Notes under the pieces: model-generated
What the model saw: only the letters and a program-made list of their open reading frames with translations
Told to the model about the DNA's origin: nothing
Database searches by the model: none
Position numbers and translations under genes: made by a program
Shown here: positions 28,601-36,249 of the stretch, one piece after another
Layout: every line of letters begins with the position of its first letter
How positions within the stretch are numbered: the stretch's first letter is position 1
NCBI GenBank assembly: GCA_946187695.1
Contig: CAMHSB010000002.1
Location: 124,001 to 188,000, forward strand
Direction of reading: 5' to 3'
Origin: an uncultured Bacteroidales bacterium
Lineage (GTDB): Bacteria > Bacteroidota > Bacteroidia > Bacteroidales > Paludibacteraceae
Length of the DNA stretch: 64,000 bases

Positions 28601-29428
28601 AGATCCATCATCCGTACAGTCATCATCTACTGTCGGATCCGGACGCTTGCTCCAACATGTTCCGCGTTTAGTTACTGAGAATCCACCATCGCTGACCACT
28701 TTACCTTTACACTTCGCTGAGTGAGCAGTGATACGGATAACAGAATCGGTTACAACAACTGCAACACCTTCCTCTGTCGTGAACTTTATTTGTAACGTGT
28801 CATAGGCTGTACCCATTTTGTTTGTTGCATATGCACGAGCATAATAGATGGTGTTGTACTCCAAATTTTTCAAAGTACTTGTAAAAGCACCAAGACCAGC
28901 ACCATCCGTTGTATGCAAGCCGTCTACAGTAGGATAAGGATCCGGCCCATAGCAGATACCGCGAGCAGTAACACGCAAACGTCCATCGGTCATAACTTCA
29001 CCGCCCATGATAACCTCATCGGCTTTCAATGATTGGATCGGTGTTGTTTTTACGGTTGGTTTAGACGGTCCCTCAACCTCTATTACTCCTAAATCCACTT
29101 CAGCTTGACCATAGCCACCCAATCCTACTTTCTTTGGGATACAAGTGGAATCACCGGCAAGCAGGTAATATTCTCCATCTATCTCGTTAACTCGTACCTT
29201 CAACGAGAATAATCCTCCTGCATCTGTTTGTGTCTGACAATGAGTGTCCTTTCCATTAGTTACCTTAACTGTCAAATCAGGGAATGGATTGGTAGTATTG
29301 ATATACACTACTTGACCATGATAGACGATTACATCATTCATGTCGTCTTTGTTACATGCCACAAAGAACGTGCTAATAGTTACTAACAATGTGGCTACAA
29401 CTCCGAGCCATGTGAATCTTGTTTTCAT
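25682..29428 (-). CDS. Repeat lipoprotein with ten FN3-like repeats and DUF1566-like C-terminus
   Basis: A lipoprotein of about 1248 residues, same plan as its neighbours: signal ending FFVAC, shared N-terminal beta-sandwich, ten FN3-like repeats and a C-terminal DUF1566-like domain (GYDDWYLPSPDEIQACY, YWTSEEYG, SQRVRAVRK). The start is moved to the second Met (MKTRFTWLG) to match the paralogs; the ORF track begins three codons earlier. Repeats 7 and 8 are a variant pair (TLQSCGICW) very similar to each other, a sign of internal duplication. It lies 15 nt upstream of the 23126 gene and 60 nt downstream of the 29489 gene. Confidence 0.85.
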   Translation of the reverse strand: MKTRFTWLGVVATLLVTISTFFVACNKDDMNDVIVYHGQVVYINTTNPFPDLTVKVTNGKDTHCQTQTDAGGLFSLKVRVNEIDGEYYLLAGDSTCIPKKVGLGGYGQAEVDLGVIEVEGPSKPTVKTTPIQSLKADEVIMGGEVMTDGRLRVTARGICYGPDPYPTVDGLHTTDGAGLGAFTSTLKNLEYNTIYYARAYATNKMGTAYDTLQIKFTTEEGVAVVVTDSVIRITAHSAKCKGKVVSDGGFSVTKRGTCWSKRPDPTVDDDCTDDGSGIGEFTSTMKDLTENTTYYVRTYATNSTKTTYGEQIIITTLDGLAVVKTDSITSVTATGFTAYGTVVSDCDIAVTERGFCYSTSQYPTTENKRTPVSKGLGSFHATISGLEYGTTYYVRAYAINATATTYDSIQYEITTRTGLPSVVTDSVVTNIGSVKATCGGKVTDDGTLTVTARGICYSTEPQPTTEDTHTTEGKGKGEFVSNLKNLQDKTTYYFRAYATTDAGTAYGKVYSFKTSDGIPVVVLSQIGEPTANSVSCTGNVTGDGGLTVSERGFCYSVSQYPTNTDAHVVIGSGMGEFTGSLTGLNVNTTYYVRAYAVNSIGVGYSEQRIITTQDGLAKVTTAEATSTATSISTGGNVTSNGGYAVTERGVCYSITNVLPTITDEKVLGGSGNGGYNVSITGLSANTTYHIRAYAINENGIAYGAPISIQTKSGNASVLLDNITNITALTATASVTVTDAGSATLQSCGICWSTNPTPTISDSKTAATGKALNTAYPCNMSELQPGTTYYVRAYATTNVATTYSDQKTFTTKTGAAEVTLGSIANITALTASGIVTITDANGATLQSCGICWATTPNPTIVNQKTVASGKVVNTAYTCNLSSLNPSTVYYVRAYATTDIATSYSPQRTFTTASGLPELTTMQPTATSVKISAGGNITSDGGYPITARGLCYSTNNSEPTLSDAFTSSGTGSGAFTSIITNVSVSTTYYVRAYATNSIGTSYGHVYSVTTGNGMPSVTTTVIGENVTSTTATGGGNVTDDGGYAVTARGVCWSTLPNPTIADSKTVNGGGKGYFTSTITGIDLTENNTYYVRAYATNANGTVYGESVKISKENLDYANLPTLQYAGYTYKLYPDMGIMTWDNAMSACDALSFGGYDDWYLPSPDEIQACYLATKDIEGWKTNVVNNQAPYYIEVKGQYWTSEEYGSWGAVTFNIVIRQVSGEAQQKYTEMDQFSRDSSQRVRAVRKYIAQ
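28596..29107. repeat. 512-bp perfect direct repeat, copy 2
   Basis: Partner of 24834-25345 in the adjacent paralog, same orientation. Recombination between the copies would delete 3762 bp and fuse the two lipoprotein genes in frame. Confidence 0.92.
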
Positions 29429-29488
29429 TGTTGACATTGAATTATAATAAATTTACAACGATTAACCTATACATCGCGAGGTTTTTGA

Positions 29489-31489
29489 TTATTGATTATC
29501 AGTCCGATATTTACGGACCGCAAATACCAGCGATGTGGTTAAAAGACTTGTTCCTGATGTACTCCCTCTTTTCCAATATCTATATTTTAGATTATAACTA
29601 TTGTAATCATAATCATAAATATAAAAAAAGTAAGTCTCGCCACCTGCATCTTTATTCGAGGCCCATATTTCGTGTTCTCCCTCTATAAAAAGTTGAGTTA
29701 CATTGGGAGTAGAACTATAAGAATATCCATAATATGTGGCATTGCTTCCCCATTTATTATATACATACGTTATTATGGCTTGCACCTCTCCATCATCTGG
29801 CATAAACCAATCTGAATAACCTCCATACACCATATTTTCACAAGCATCATATCCTTCTTGCCATGCCATTGGACCAAGTGGTTTTATTTTATATGTATAA
29901 CCACCATAACTCATTGTCTTTAAACTTAGATATTCAGAACGCTCAGGGGTTACAACAACTTGATCACCGTATGCTGTTCCCAACGAATTGGTGGCGTACG
30001 CACGTATGTAATAGGTCTTTTTTGTCGGTGTAATATTTGTAATATTTGCCGAGAAATAACCGACACCACTACCGCTCGTCATATTAGTACTATTTTCCAA
30101 AGTCGGATAAGGTAATGTACTATATACAAATCCACGCGTTGAGATTTCAAAGCCGCCATCATCAATTACATTACCAACAGCAGATATAGAAGAAGACGTG
30201 ATATTCTCTCCCGGATCCAAGGTTTCAACTGTAGGTAACCCATTGCCAGATGTAAAGCTAACAGATGTACCATAAGCCGTTCCTACTTCATTAGTGGCAT
30301 ATGCGCGGACATAGTAAGTCGTATTTGCATCTAACTCAGTCATTAAACTGGTAAATACGCCATTATCCGCCACTTCATTAGTATGGCTGTCATCCGTTGT
30401 CGGCGTAGAGGTGATGCTACTCCAGCAGATTCCTCTCGCAGTAATGATATATCCACCATTATTTGTAACATTACCACCACCTAATGCGGACGTGGTTTTA
30501 ATATTCGTTACTTCTGCTGTCGTTACGGTCGGCATTCCGCTTAATGTGGTAAAAACTTTTGTTTCACCATAATTAGGACCTTTTTCGTTTACTGCATATG
30601 CACGAACATAATATGTGGTATTACGTTCCAAACCAATCATCATACTCTTAAAATGACCGGTTGTTGCTACTTCTTCTGTGTGATTACTGCTAGTCGTAGG
30701 TGAAGCGGTAGTGTTGCTCCAACATATACCACGTGCAGTGATCGGGTAACCGGAGTTGGCAGCTACTTCACCACCGCAAACGGCTGATGTGGCAAAAATC
30801 TCAGACACTGTGTCTGTTGTAACTTGCGGTAAACCGGTTGCGGTAGAGAATGAGAATTGATCACCATATGCCGTTCCTTGTTTATTTGTGGCGTATGCGC
30901 GGACATAGTAAGTAACGCCTTGTTCCAAATCTGTCATTTGGCAAGTGAACTCACCTAAACCTTTGCCGTTCTCTGTATGATCTCCGTCAATGGTCGGGTA
31001 CTCGGATTTTGCCCAACAAACACCTCGTGCCGTTACTTCTGATCGACCGTCTGCCGTTACGTTACCACCGCAAGTCGCTTTGCTATCCGATATGTTGCTG
31101 ACAGGTTTCGTCGTAACGGTCGGAATTGTCGGGCCCTCTATTTCTATGGTACCCAAATCAACTTTTGCCTGACCAAACCCGGACAATTCTATTTGTTTAG
31201 TTATACAACTTGCATCGCCAATAAGAATATAATAACTACCATTAACTTCTCCCACTTTTACTTGTAGCATAAACTCACCGGAAGTGTTCGTATGTTCAAT
31301 GCAATGGATTTTATCTCCATTGGTCACTTTTACTTCCAAATCGGCAAATGGATTGGTTGTCCCGGCATGCACCACTTTTCCGACATAACAAACCTCCGTA
31401 TTAACATCTTCATTGCACCCGATAAAACAAGTGCTGATGCCTATAATCATTGTGGCAATGATGCCGAACCTTGTAAAACGTTTCTTCAT
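29489..31489 (-). CDS. Repeat lipoprotein with four FN3-like repeats and DUF1566-like C-terminus
   Basis: A 666-residue lipoprotein (signal ending CFIGC) with the shared N-terminal beta-sandwich, four FN3-like repeats and a more diverged DUF1566-like domain (YGGYSDWFMPDDGEVQAI, SLVFAVRKY). It is the first and shortest of the three paralogs and the most diverged in DNA. It starts 6 nt after the stop of the LPP20-like gene, which ties the lipoproteins to the LPP20-like genes in one operon. Confidence 0.85.
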   Translation of the reverse strand: MKKRFTRFGIIATMIIGISTCFIGCNEDVNTEVCYVGKVVHAGTTNPFADLEVKVTNGDKIHCIEHTNTSGEFMLQVKVGEVNGSYYILIGDASCITKQIELSGFGQAKVDLGTIEIEGPTIPTVTTKPVSNISDSKATCGGNVTADGRSEVTARGVCWAKSEYPTIDGDHTENGKGLGEFTCQMTDLEQGVTYYVRAYATNKQGTAYGDQFSFSTATGLPQVTTDTVSEIFATSAVCGGEVAANSGYPITARGICWSNTTASPTTSSNHTEEVATTGHFKSMMIGLERNTTYYVRAYAVNEKGPNYGETKVFTTLSGMPTVTTAEVTNIKTTSALGGGNVTNNGGYIITARGICWSSITSTPTTDDSHTNEVADNGVFTSLMTELDANTTYYVRAYATNEVGTAYGTSVSFTSGNGLPTVETLDPGENITSSSISAVGNVIDDGGFEISTRGFVYSTLPYPTLENSTNMTSGSGVGYFSANITNITPTKKTYYIRAYATNSLGTAYGDQVVVTPERSEYLSLKTMSYGGYTYKIKPLGPMAWQEGYDACENMVYGGYSDWFMPDDGEVQAIITYVYNKWGSNATYYGYSYSSTPNVTQLFIEGEHEIWASNKDAGGETYFFYIYDYDYNSYNLKYRYWKRGSTSGTSLLTTSLVFAVRKYRTDNQ

Positions 31490-31495
31490 TCTTTT

Positions 31496-32434
31496 TTAGA
31501 ATGTTATTTGTACACCAGCTCCAAAAGCATAAGTAGGTGTTGAATAATCATTTATAGGAATCATTGCGGGAACAAATGCTGTTTTTCCCATCAAATTTTT
31601 ATCTTTTACATACCATGCATGCACCATGTTTGCGATATGTACCGCGGCTCCAATTCCAAAAGCAGAGTACATAGCAATATCATAAACATTTTTCATTTTT
31701 TTTGCATGTTGATAGTTGGCATATGAAGTTCCTGTAGCCTTCATGGTCTTAACCTGCTCTTGACCGAGAAAATAGCAAGCGGCACCGCCACCAAATAAAG
31801 CAACTTCACTTACTAAAAAAGCAGCTCCCGTTCCTCCTTGACCTTTTAACATTTGACCCATGCCGGGAATGAATGTAGAAGCGGTTAATGCACGTGCATT
31901 ACTACTGCGAACAATGCGCAAAGAATCCTGCCGTTGTCTTTCTTTATATGCATTGATCTTATTTTTAATGGCTTCGTACTTCTCGAATTTGAAGCACTCA
32001 TTGAAATCATCGAATCGAGCACGGTCGGCATAACCGACTTCCGGAATCTGGCATAATATCCAGTAGTTCCAACCACCGATTTCTTCATTGCGGCGTGAAG
32101 TGTAACATACCACATTCATAGGAATAGTGAAACGCTGCGACAACATTTTAATGTTGGCTCCGCTAGCAATAGCTTCACTGATGTCCTCGGTGTTCAATGG
32201 AATACCTAATTTCAGTGCTACTTGCATGAATGCTTGTGTGTAGGCAGCATTACGGGCTTCTGTTTCAGTCTCACCGACACCTTTTTCTACATGATAATAA
32301 AATGTTGTGTTGCTACGCTGCGGCTTCTCGAAAACCCAGTCAGGCAAAGGGCGACGTTTGGCTTGTGCATACAAGTCGTTACTCACTGTTGTAATCATTA
32401 GCAACAGTAACATAAAGGGGATAAATTTACGCAT
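31496..32434 (-). CDS. LPP20-like exported protein with C-terminal membrane segments
   Basis: About 312 residues with a signal peptide (RKFIPFMLLLLMITTVSNDLYAQ). The N-terminal half (LPDWVFEKPQRSNTTFYYHVEKGVGETETEARNAAY) resembles LPP20-type domains and is clearly related to the protein of the next upstream gene. The second half has a GMGQMLKGQGGTGAAFL segment and hydrophobic stretches like DUF5683 proteins. ATG 32434 is preferred because the ORF-track start (32449) overlaps the upstream gene. Outer-membrane or periplasmic location is likely; role unknown, perhaps assembly or export of the lipoproteins encoded next. Confidence 0.7.
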   Translation of the reverse strand: MRKFIPFMLLLLMITTVSNDLYAQAKRRPLPDWVFEKPQRSNTTFYYHVEKGVGETETEARNAAYTQAFMQVALKLGIPLNTEDISEAIASGANIKMLSQRFTIPMNVVCYTSRRNEEIGGWNYWILCQIPEVGYADRARFDDFNECFKFEKYEAIKNKINAYKERQRQDSLRIVRSSNARALTASTFIPGMGQMLKGQGGTGAAFLVSEVALFGGGAACYFLGQEQVKTMKATGTSYANYQHAKKMKNVYDIAMYSAFGIGAAVHIANMVHAWYVKDKNLMGKTAFVPAMIPINDYSTPTYAFGAGVQITF

Positions 32435-32439
32435 AGTAT

Positions 32440-32883
32440 TTATTGACAATTAGTGAAATCTTCAAATCTCGGTTCAAAACGTCCATCGTCAGCAATCTGC
32501 CACAGCACGTATATGCGTACTTGTTTTGCAGAAGCAACAGGACGAAATTCCTCCCACCAATCACACACTTTATTGATGGGAATAGTCATGTTCTGTTCTT
32601 GTATATTGATAGCATCCGTTACTTGACCTTCTAGTGCGGTTACGTCATCGGACACATTAACTTTTACGCCCAGCTTCCATTTCGCCTCCATAATGGCTTT
32701 GGCAAAAGCATTAGCATACGCTTTATCATATGTAGCGCCTTCGCCCATGGTAACACGATAGTAGAAATGTTTTTGCGGATTAGCAGATGGCAATTGCATC
32801 ACCCATTGTGGCATTTCGCGACCTATTTGCGCGAAAGCCACAACGGGTAAATAAAACAATAGAGATAAAAGAATACGTTTCAT
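32440..32883 (-). CDS. Small LPP20-like exported protein, 147 residues
   Basis: A signal peptide (LLSLLFYLPVVAFAQ) followed by one LPP20-like domain (MPQWVMQLPSANPQKHFYYRVTMGEGATYDKAYANAFAKAI), parallel to the first half of the 31496 product, so the two genes are old duplicates. It lies 6 nt after the coiled-coil gene and 5 nt before the 31496 gene. Function unknown; part of the lipoprotein operon. Confidence 0.7.
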   Translation of the reverse strand: MKRILLSLLFYLPVVAFAQIGREMPQWVMQLPSANPQKHFYYRVTMGEGATYDKAYANAFAKAIMEAKWKLGVKVNVSDDVTALEGQVTDAINIQEQNMTIPINKVCDWWEEFRPVASAKQVRIYVLWQIADDGRFEPRFEDFTNCQ

Positions 32884-32889
32884 GCTACA

Positions 32890-33708
32890 TTATTCTTCCA
32901 TTTCTGCACGTTGTTGTTTAAGTGAAGCATTTTCCTTAGCGGCATTAGCATCCAATTCTGCCTGCATACGTTTACGGAAGAGTGCCTTATCAATATCTAC
33001 GTCTTTTACCTCATCCAATATAGTATCCATTACTTTTTTCATTGGAACATACAATGCTTCGTAACATACCCATTGATTGTAACGGTCTTTTCCGAATTGA
33101 CGACAGTCAACCACATAAAACTCATTGATTGCTTTTTCTCCTGCTGAAAGAACCATTCCCTCTAATTGGCCTTCTGTAACACGGTTCATAGATGGTGTAC
33201 TAGTGTCTTTATTATAACTCTCCATGGCATTTTTTACTACACCAGCAAAACGCTGACCGATATCATCTATAGCTCTTTGATTGGCAACTTTTTGAGCCAA
33301 CTCTTGTGTTTGTTGCCCCGTACCAATTCCTTGTGCTGCCATTTGTTCAGGAATTTTATTTAAAGCAAGAAACTCATCCATACAAGGCGTATAAATTAAT
33401 TGAACGCCACCTTCCATCACTTGTGTCATGGCATTTTGGGATTGCATTTGGGCTCGCTGGCCTTCACGTTTCAAGTCTTTTTTCTCTTTTTCCCATGCTT
33501 CGTCCTCTGCTTTTTGTTGTTGAGCCTTTTTGATGCTGTCCATTCTCATTTGGTGAATAAGAGCAGCTTCTTCTGCTTTCTGCTTTTGCTCCATTTCCCA
33601 TTGAGCTTTAGCCGCAGCCTTTTTCTCTTTACGACTCTGTGCCTGCGCCGGCATGGCAATTGCTAATGACATTGCTACTACGGTAGCGAAAAAGAATAAT
33701 TTTTTCAT
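32890..33708 (-). CDS. Exported coiled-coil protein, 272 residues
   Basis: A signal peptide (MPAQAQ cleavage region) is followed by a highly charged helix (RKEKKAAAKAQWEMEQKQKAEE, to about residue 95), a central domain and a second charged C-terminal helix (RMQAELDANAAKENASLKQQRAEMEE). It is the first gene of the operon that leads to the LPP20-like and repeat lipoprotein genes. The central part carries two Cys and may be distantly LPP20-like. No consensus promoter lies between it and the terminator hairpin at 33791, so its transcription should come through the structured leader. Confidence 0.7.
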   Translation of the reverse strand: MKKLFFFATVVAMSLAIAMPAQAQSRKEKKAAAKAQWEMEQKQKAEEAALIHQMRMDSIKKAQQQKAEDEAWEKEKKDLKREGQRAQMQSQNAMTQVMEGGVQLIYTPCMDEFLALNKIPEQMAAQGIGTGQQTQELAQKVANQRAIDDIGQRFAGVVKNAMESYNKDTSTPSMNRVTEGQLEGMVLSAGEKAINEFYVVDCRQFGKDRYNQWVCYEALYVPMKKVMDTILDEVKDVDIDKALFRKRMQAELDANAAKENASLKQQRAEMEE

Positions 33709-33790
33709 TGTTGTAATGATTTAATGATATTTGCCTACTCACTTGGCTTTTCGGCTTACTCCATTTATAATTGTTTGTTATTTTTCCATA

Positions 33791-33839
33791 CACAAAAAGC
33801 GTAGACCTCGTGTTGCTTACTTACACACGAGGCCTTCGC
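33791..33839 (-). terminator. Terminator hairpin at the end of the structured leader
   Basis: On the minus strand an 8-bp stem (CCTCGTGT/ACACGAGG), extended by GCG/CGC, is followed by TTTTTGTG. It sits 82 nt upstream of the ATG at 33708, so it either ends a separate small RNA or acts as an attenuator. Confidence 0.8.
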
Positions 33840-34135
33840 ATTGCCCTAAAAGTCAAATAAACAACAGGAAACCTACGCCGATATGACATACCGCTTGCTT
33901 AGATATAGCAAGACGGGTACTATAGTCATACCCATAGGCATCTACTGCTCACTTTGATTTTGACTTTTAATTCCGAAAGTTGCGAAGTTCCGTGTGTCAA
34001 ACACAAAGCGTCAATAAACGCTATTTCAATAAATTTTGAATCCCTCTAACCCTCTCCACAAGGAGATCGGCGTAGATAGATTCCGTGATTTGAGCACCTT
34101 ATTCTTCACGCGCGTCGCGTTCATGCACCCAAATC
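33791..34135 (-). ncRNA. Structured leader or small RNA with crossing long-range helices
   Basis: A transcript of about 345 nt is defined by the promoter at 34141-34171 and the terminator at 33791-33839. Stems seen, in RNA order: GATTTG/CAAATC (34135/34092); hairpin CTCC-TTGT-GGAG near 34060; AGCGT/ACGCT near 34020; CTTGCT/AGCAAG near 33900; GGGTA/TACCC near 33925. Two long-range helices cross: CTACGCCGAT (34075-34066) with ATCGGCGTAG (33882-33873), 10 bp, and TAAAAGTCAAA (from 33969) with its complement (33857-33847), 11 bp. The order B-D-B'-D' makes this a pseudoknot if both form together, or two exclusive folds if not. It has no tmRNA, SRP or RNase P signature motif that I know. No ORF of note is on this strand. 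Confidence 0.65.
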
Positions 34136-34140
34136 GGGTG

Positions 34141-34171
34141 CAAAGATACATAATTATTCCGAAATACACAA
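34141..34171 (-). promoter_or_regulatory. Bacteroidetes-type promoter of the leader RNA and lipoprotein operon
   Basis: On the minus strand TTG, a 20-bp spacer and TATCTTTG. It is the only consensus promoter found upstream of the seven-gene lipoprotein run. Confidence 0.82.
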
Positions 34172-34338
34172 GTATTTTTACAAAATTCGTTCAGAAATCT
34201 TTCTTTTGTCTCCAATTTGCACATCTTGCCACAAAAAAAGCGCACCTTTCGATGCGCAATATCTGTCGATTATCCCTGCTTATTACTGTCGATGAATGCC
34301 TTCTCTTATTGATCGTCTCTGGAGAAGATGATAGCGTT

Positions 34339-34521
34339 TTATTGATTCTCTATCAATCTCTTTAATTCTTCTTTACTCGGCAAGACCGTCTGATATTTGA
34401 GATAGTGCGACCAACTGAGGTAGAAGCGTTCTCCGGTGGGCAATGCAGGGTAATCCGCGAATTGGGGAAATAGTGTTTCCCGAATCTTGTCTTGCGAATA
34501 AACGACATAAAACCTACGCAT
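34339..34521 (-). pseudogene. Internally deleted DUF1016 (YhcG-type) nuclease remnant
   Basis: A 60-codon ORF (RRFYVVYSQ...SWSHYLKYQTVLPSKEELKRLIENQ). FPQFADYPAL...FYLSWSHYLK resembles the DUF1016 N-terminal domain, and LPSKEELKRLIE is the typical C-terminal end of the same family. The roughly 200 residues of the PD-(D/E)XK nuclease core between them are missing, so this looks like a collapsed gene. It still has a consensus promoter. Family assignment is from memory of the motif. Confidence 0.6.
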
Positions 34522-34557
34522 CAGTTTCAGGTATTTATGACCTTTGCAAATTTGCTG

Positions 34558-34588
34558 CAAAGGTACGACTTTTTTTGCATTTACGCAA
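34558..34588 (-). promoter_or_regulatory. Bacteroidetes-type promoter for the DUF1016 remnant
   Basis: On the minus strand TTG, a 20-bp spacer and TACCTTTG; start near 34551, which supports ATG 34521 over 34560. Confidence 0.75.
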
Positions 34589-34600
34589 GGAAAGCGTTAA

Positions 34601-34717
34601 TTTTTTGCTAATTTTATGACTTCTTCGGCGATGCGGCGGGCGGAGTCGGTTTATCCGGCATATCGGAGAGGGTTAGACCGCTTCGCTGTTAGAAGGTTCT
34701 GGCGGACGGGATGATGG
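34601..34717 (-). pseudogene. Decayed, deleted copy of the murG 3' region
   Basis: 34601-34652 is identical to 36269-36320 (52 bp, the murG C-terminal codons and preceding T-run). It is followed in the same order by short pieces matching murG near 36591 (ATCCGGCAT), 36650 (GTTAGACCGC) and 36862 (GGTTCTGGCGGACGGGAT). It is thus a partial murG copy with large internal deletions, lying on the far side of the ATPase gene. 34722-34888 has no further feature I can name. Confidence 0.8.
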
Positions 34718-34888
34718 TCGCATGAAGACCAAGAATGGCAAATGGTCAAAAAGTAATTCCCCCTCCAAAAAGATAAAATGTGATCTTTGAAATATTGGAT
34801 TACCGAAGAAACGTTCGCACATTTGTGCAGATAACAAGCCTTTTGTCACAAAAATATAAATAAACTTACATTTTTTTTGCCAAAATCC

Positions 34889-34919
34889 TTGTATATTTCA
34901 AACTTTTGTTGTATCTTTG
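34889..34919 (+). promoter_or_regulatory. Bacteroidetes-type promoter of the ATPase gene
   Basis: TTG, a 20-bp spacer and TATCTTTG. Downstream, the 14-bp sequence TTAACTTTTGAAAG occurs twice (34929 and 34962) in the leader. Confidence 0.8.
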
Positions 34920-35016
34920 TGCCGGTTTTTAACTTTTGAAAGTAAAATATGCACTTGTGTGTTAACTTTTGAAAGCACAAAACACCATAGCTATTAACCC
35001 TTACAAAGTAAAAAAC

Positions 35017-36216
35017 ATGGAGCAATTAATCAATTTCTATTATCGGTTATTGGAGCGTTATTCCGAGTTTACGCAGATGCGTTATTTGTATGATGAGATT
35101 AATTGGAAGAACCAATTGATTCTTATCCGCGGACCGAAAGGTTCCGGCAAAACGACCATGCTGATGCAGCATATCTTGCGTACTTTTCCCGACAAAAGCA
35201 AAGCGCTGTATTGTTCTGTAGATCATTTTTGGTTTGCCTCCCACAAGCTTCTGGACTTGGCGGAATATGCATATACGCATGATATAACGCATCTGTTTTT
35301 GGACGAGATACACAAGTACGGCAATTGGGCGCAAGAGCTCAAAAACATCTATGATGGTTATCCCACGTTACATGTGGTAGTAACCGGAAGTAACGCTTTG
35401 GACATCATCCATCAGATGTATGATTTGTCCCGCCGTTGCCGCGTTTATACCATGTATGGCATGAGTTTTTGTGAGTATCTCAAGTTGGAAGGAGTGGCGG
35501 ATTTGCCGCCTGTGACATTAGAGGAACTAGTGAAGAATCATGAGGCTATCAGTCGTGATATCACCTTAAAGCAGAACATCAAAGTGTTACTGCATTTTGA
35601 GCGTTATATCAAGGAAGGGTATTATCCGTTCTATCGCGATGAGTCCTTGAGCTTTGGAGAACGATTAAGCCAAGTGATAGACACTATCATCTTCAACGAG
35701 ATTCCTGCAGTCTCCAACCTGGAATACGAATCTGTCTATAAGATTAAACCTCTGCTTGCTATCTTGGCACAACAAAATCCGTACACACTAAACATCTCCG
35801 CTCTGGGCAAATCGCTGAACGCTTCACGTAATGTACTGCTAAAACTGATTGAACTATTGGATCAAGCAGCCTTGATTCGCCGGTTGTATGCTTCTGAAGA
35901 GGGGTGGGAGCAAGTCAATAAGCCGGAAAAGATTCTCTTCAATAACACAAACCTGATGTATGCGCTATCTCCCAATGCAGATACAGGTACAATGCGCGAG
36001 ACATTTTGTGCCTCTATGTTAGCGAAGGGACACAAGATAGCCATGCCTGAGAAAGGAGACATTGTGGCTGACAAGCAGTATTTGTTTGAAGTCGGGGGCA
36101 AAAGCAAAGGCTTTGGCCAGATTGCCAACATTCCGAATAGTTATGTAGTGGCAGATGGCATTGACATGGGATTTGAAAACAAAATCCCACTATGGATGTT
36201 CGGTCTGCTCTACTAA
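35017..36216 (+). CDS. AAA_14-type ATPase
   Basis: About 399 residues: an N-terminal ATPase core with Walker A GPKGSGKT (about residue 40) and Walker B HLFLDEIH (about 95), the sensor VVTGSNALD, and a C-terminal half like the DUF4143/winged-helix part of this ATPase class (KILFNNTNLMYAL, YLFEVGGKSKGFGQI). Proteins of this type are common accessory ATPases of bacteria and archaea, often mobile; their role is unknown. The ORF track starts at a TTG (34969) inside a direct repeat; ATG 35017 is more likely. It converges on murG with a 33-bp gap and is flanked by a murG fragment upstream. Confidence 0.82.
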   Translation: MEQLINFYYRLLERYSEFTQMRYLYDEINWKNQLILIRGPKGSGKTTMLMQHILRTFPDKSKALYCSVDHFWFASHKLLDLAEYAYTHDITHLFLDEIHKYGNWAQELKNIYDGYPTLHVVVTGSNALDIIHQMYDLSRRCRVYTMYGMSFCEYLKLEGVADLPPVTLEELVKNHEAISRDITLKQNIKVLLHFERYIKEGYYPFYRDESLSFGERLSQVIDTIIFNEIPAVSNLEYESVYKIKPLLAILAQQNPYTLNISALGKSLNASRNVLLKLIELLDQAALIRRLYASEEGWEQVNKPEKILFNNTNLMYALSPNADTGTMRETFCASMLAKGHKIAMPEKGDIVADKQYLFEVGGKSKGFGQIANIPNSYVVADGIDMGFENKIPLWMFGLLY

Positions 36217-36249
36217 TCCCTCCGGCAAATACTTTTCAAAAACTCCTCT

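Noticed and set aside
33791-34135. RNase P RNA, tmRNA or SRP RNA
   Set aside because: I looked for the GAGGAAAGTCC core of RNase P, the tRNA-like ends and tag ORF of tmRNA and the conserved SRP tip; none is present on either strand.
34036-34365. Plus-strand ORF of 109 residues
   Set aside because: It crosses the promoter and leader RNA of the minus-strand operon, has no promoter of its own and shows no protein-like features.
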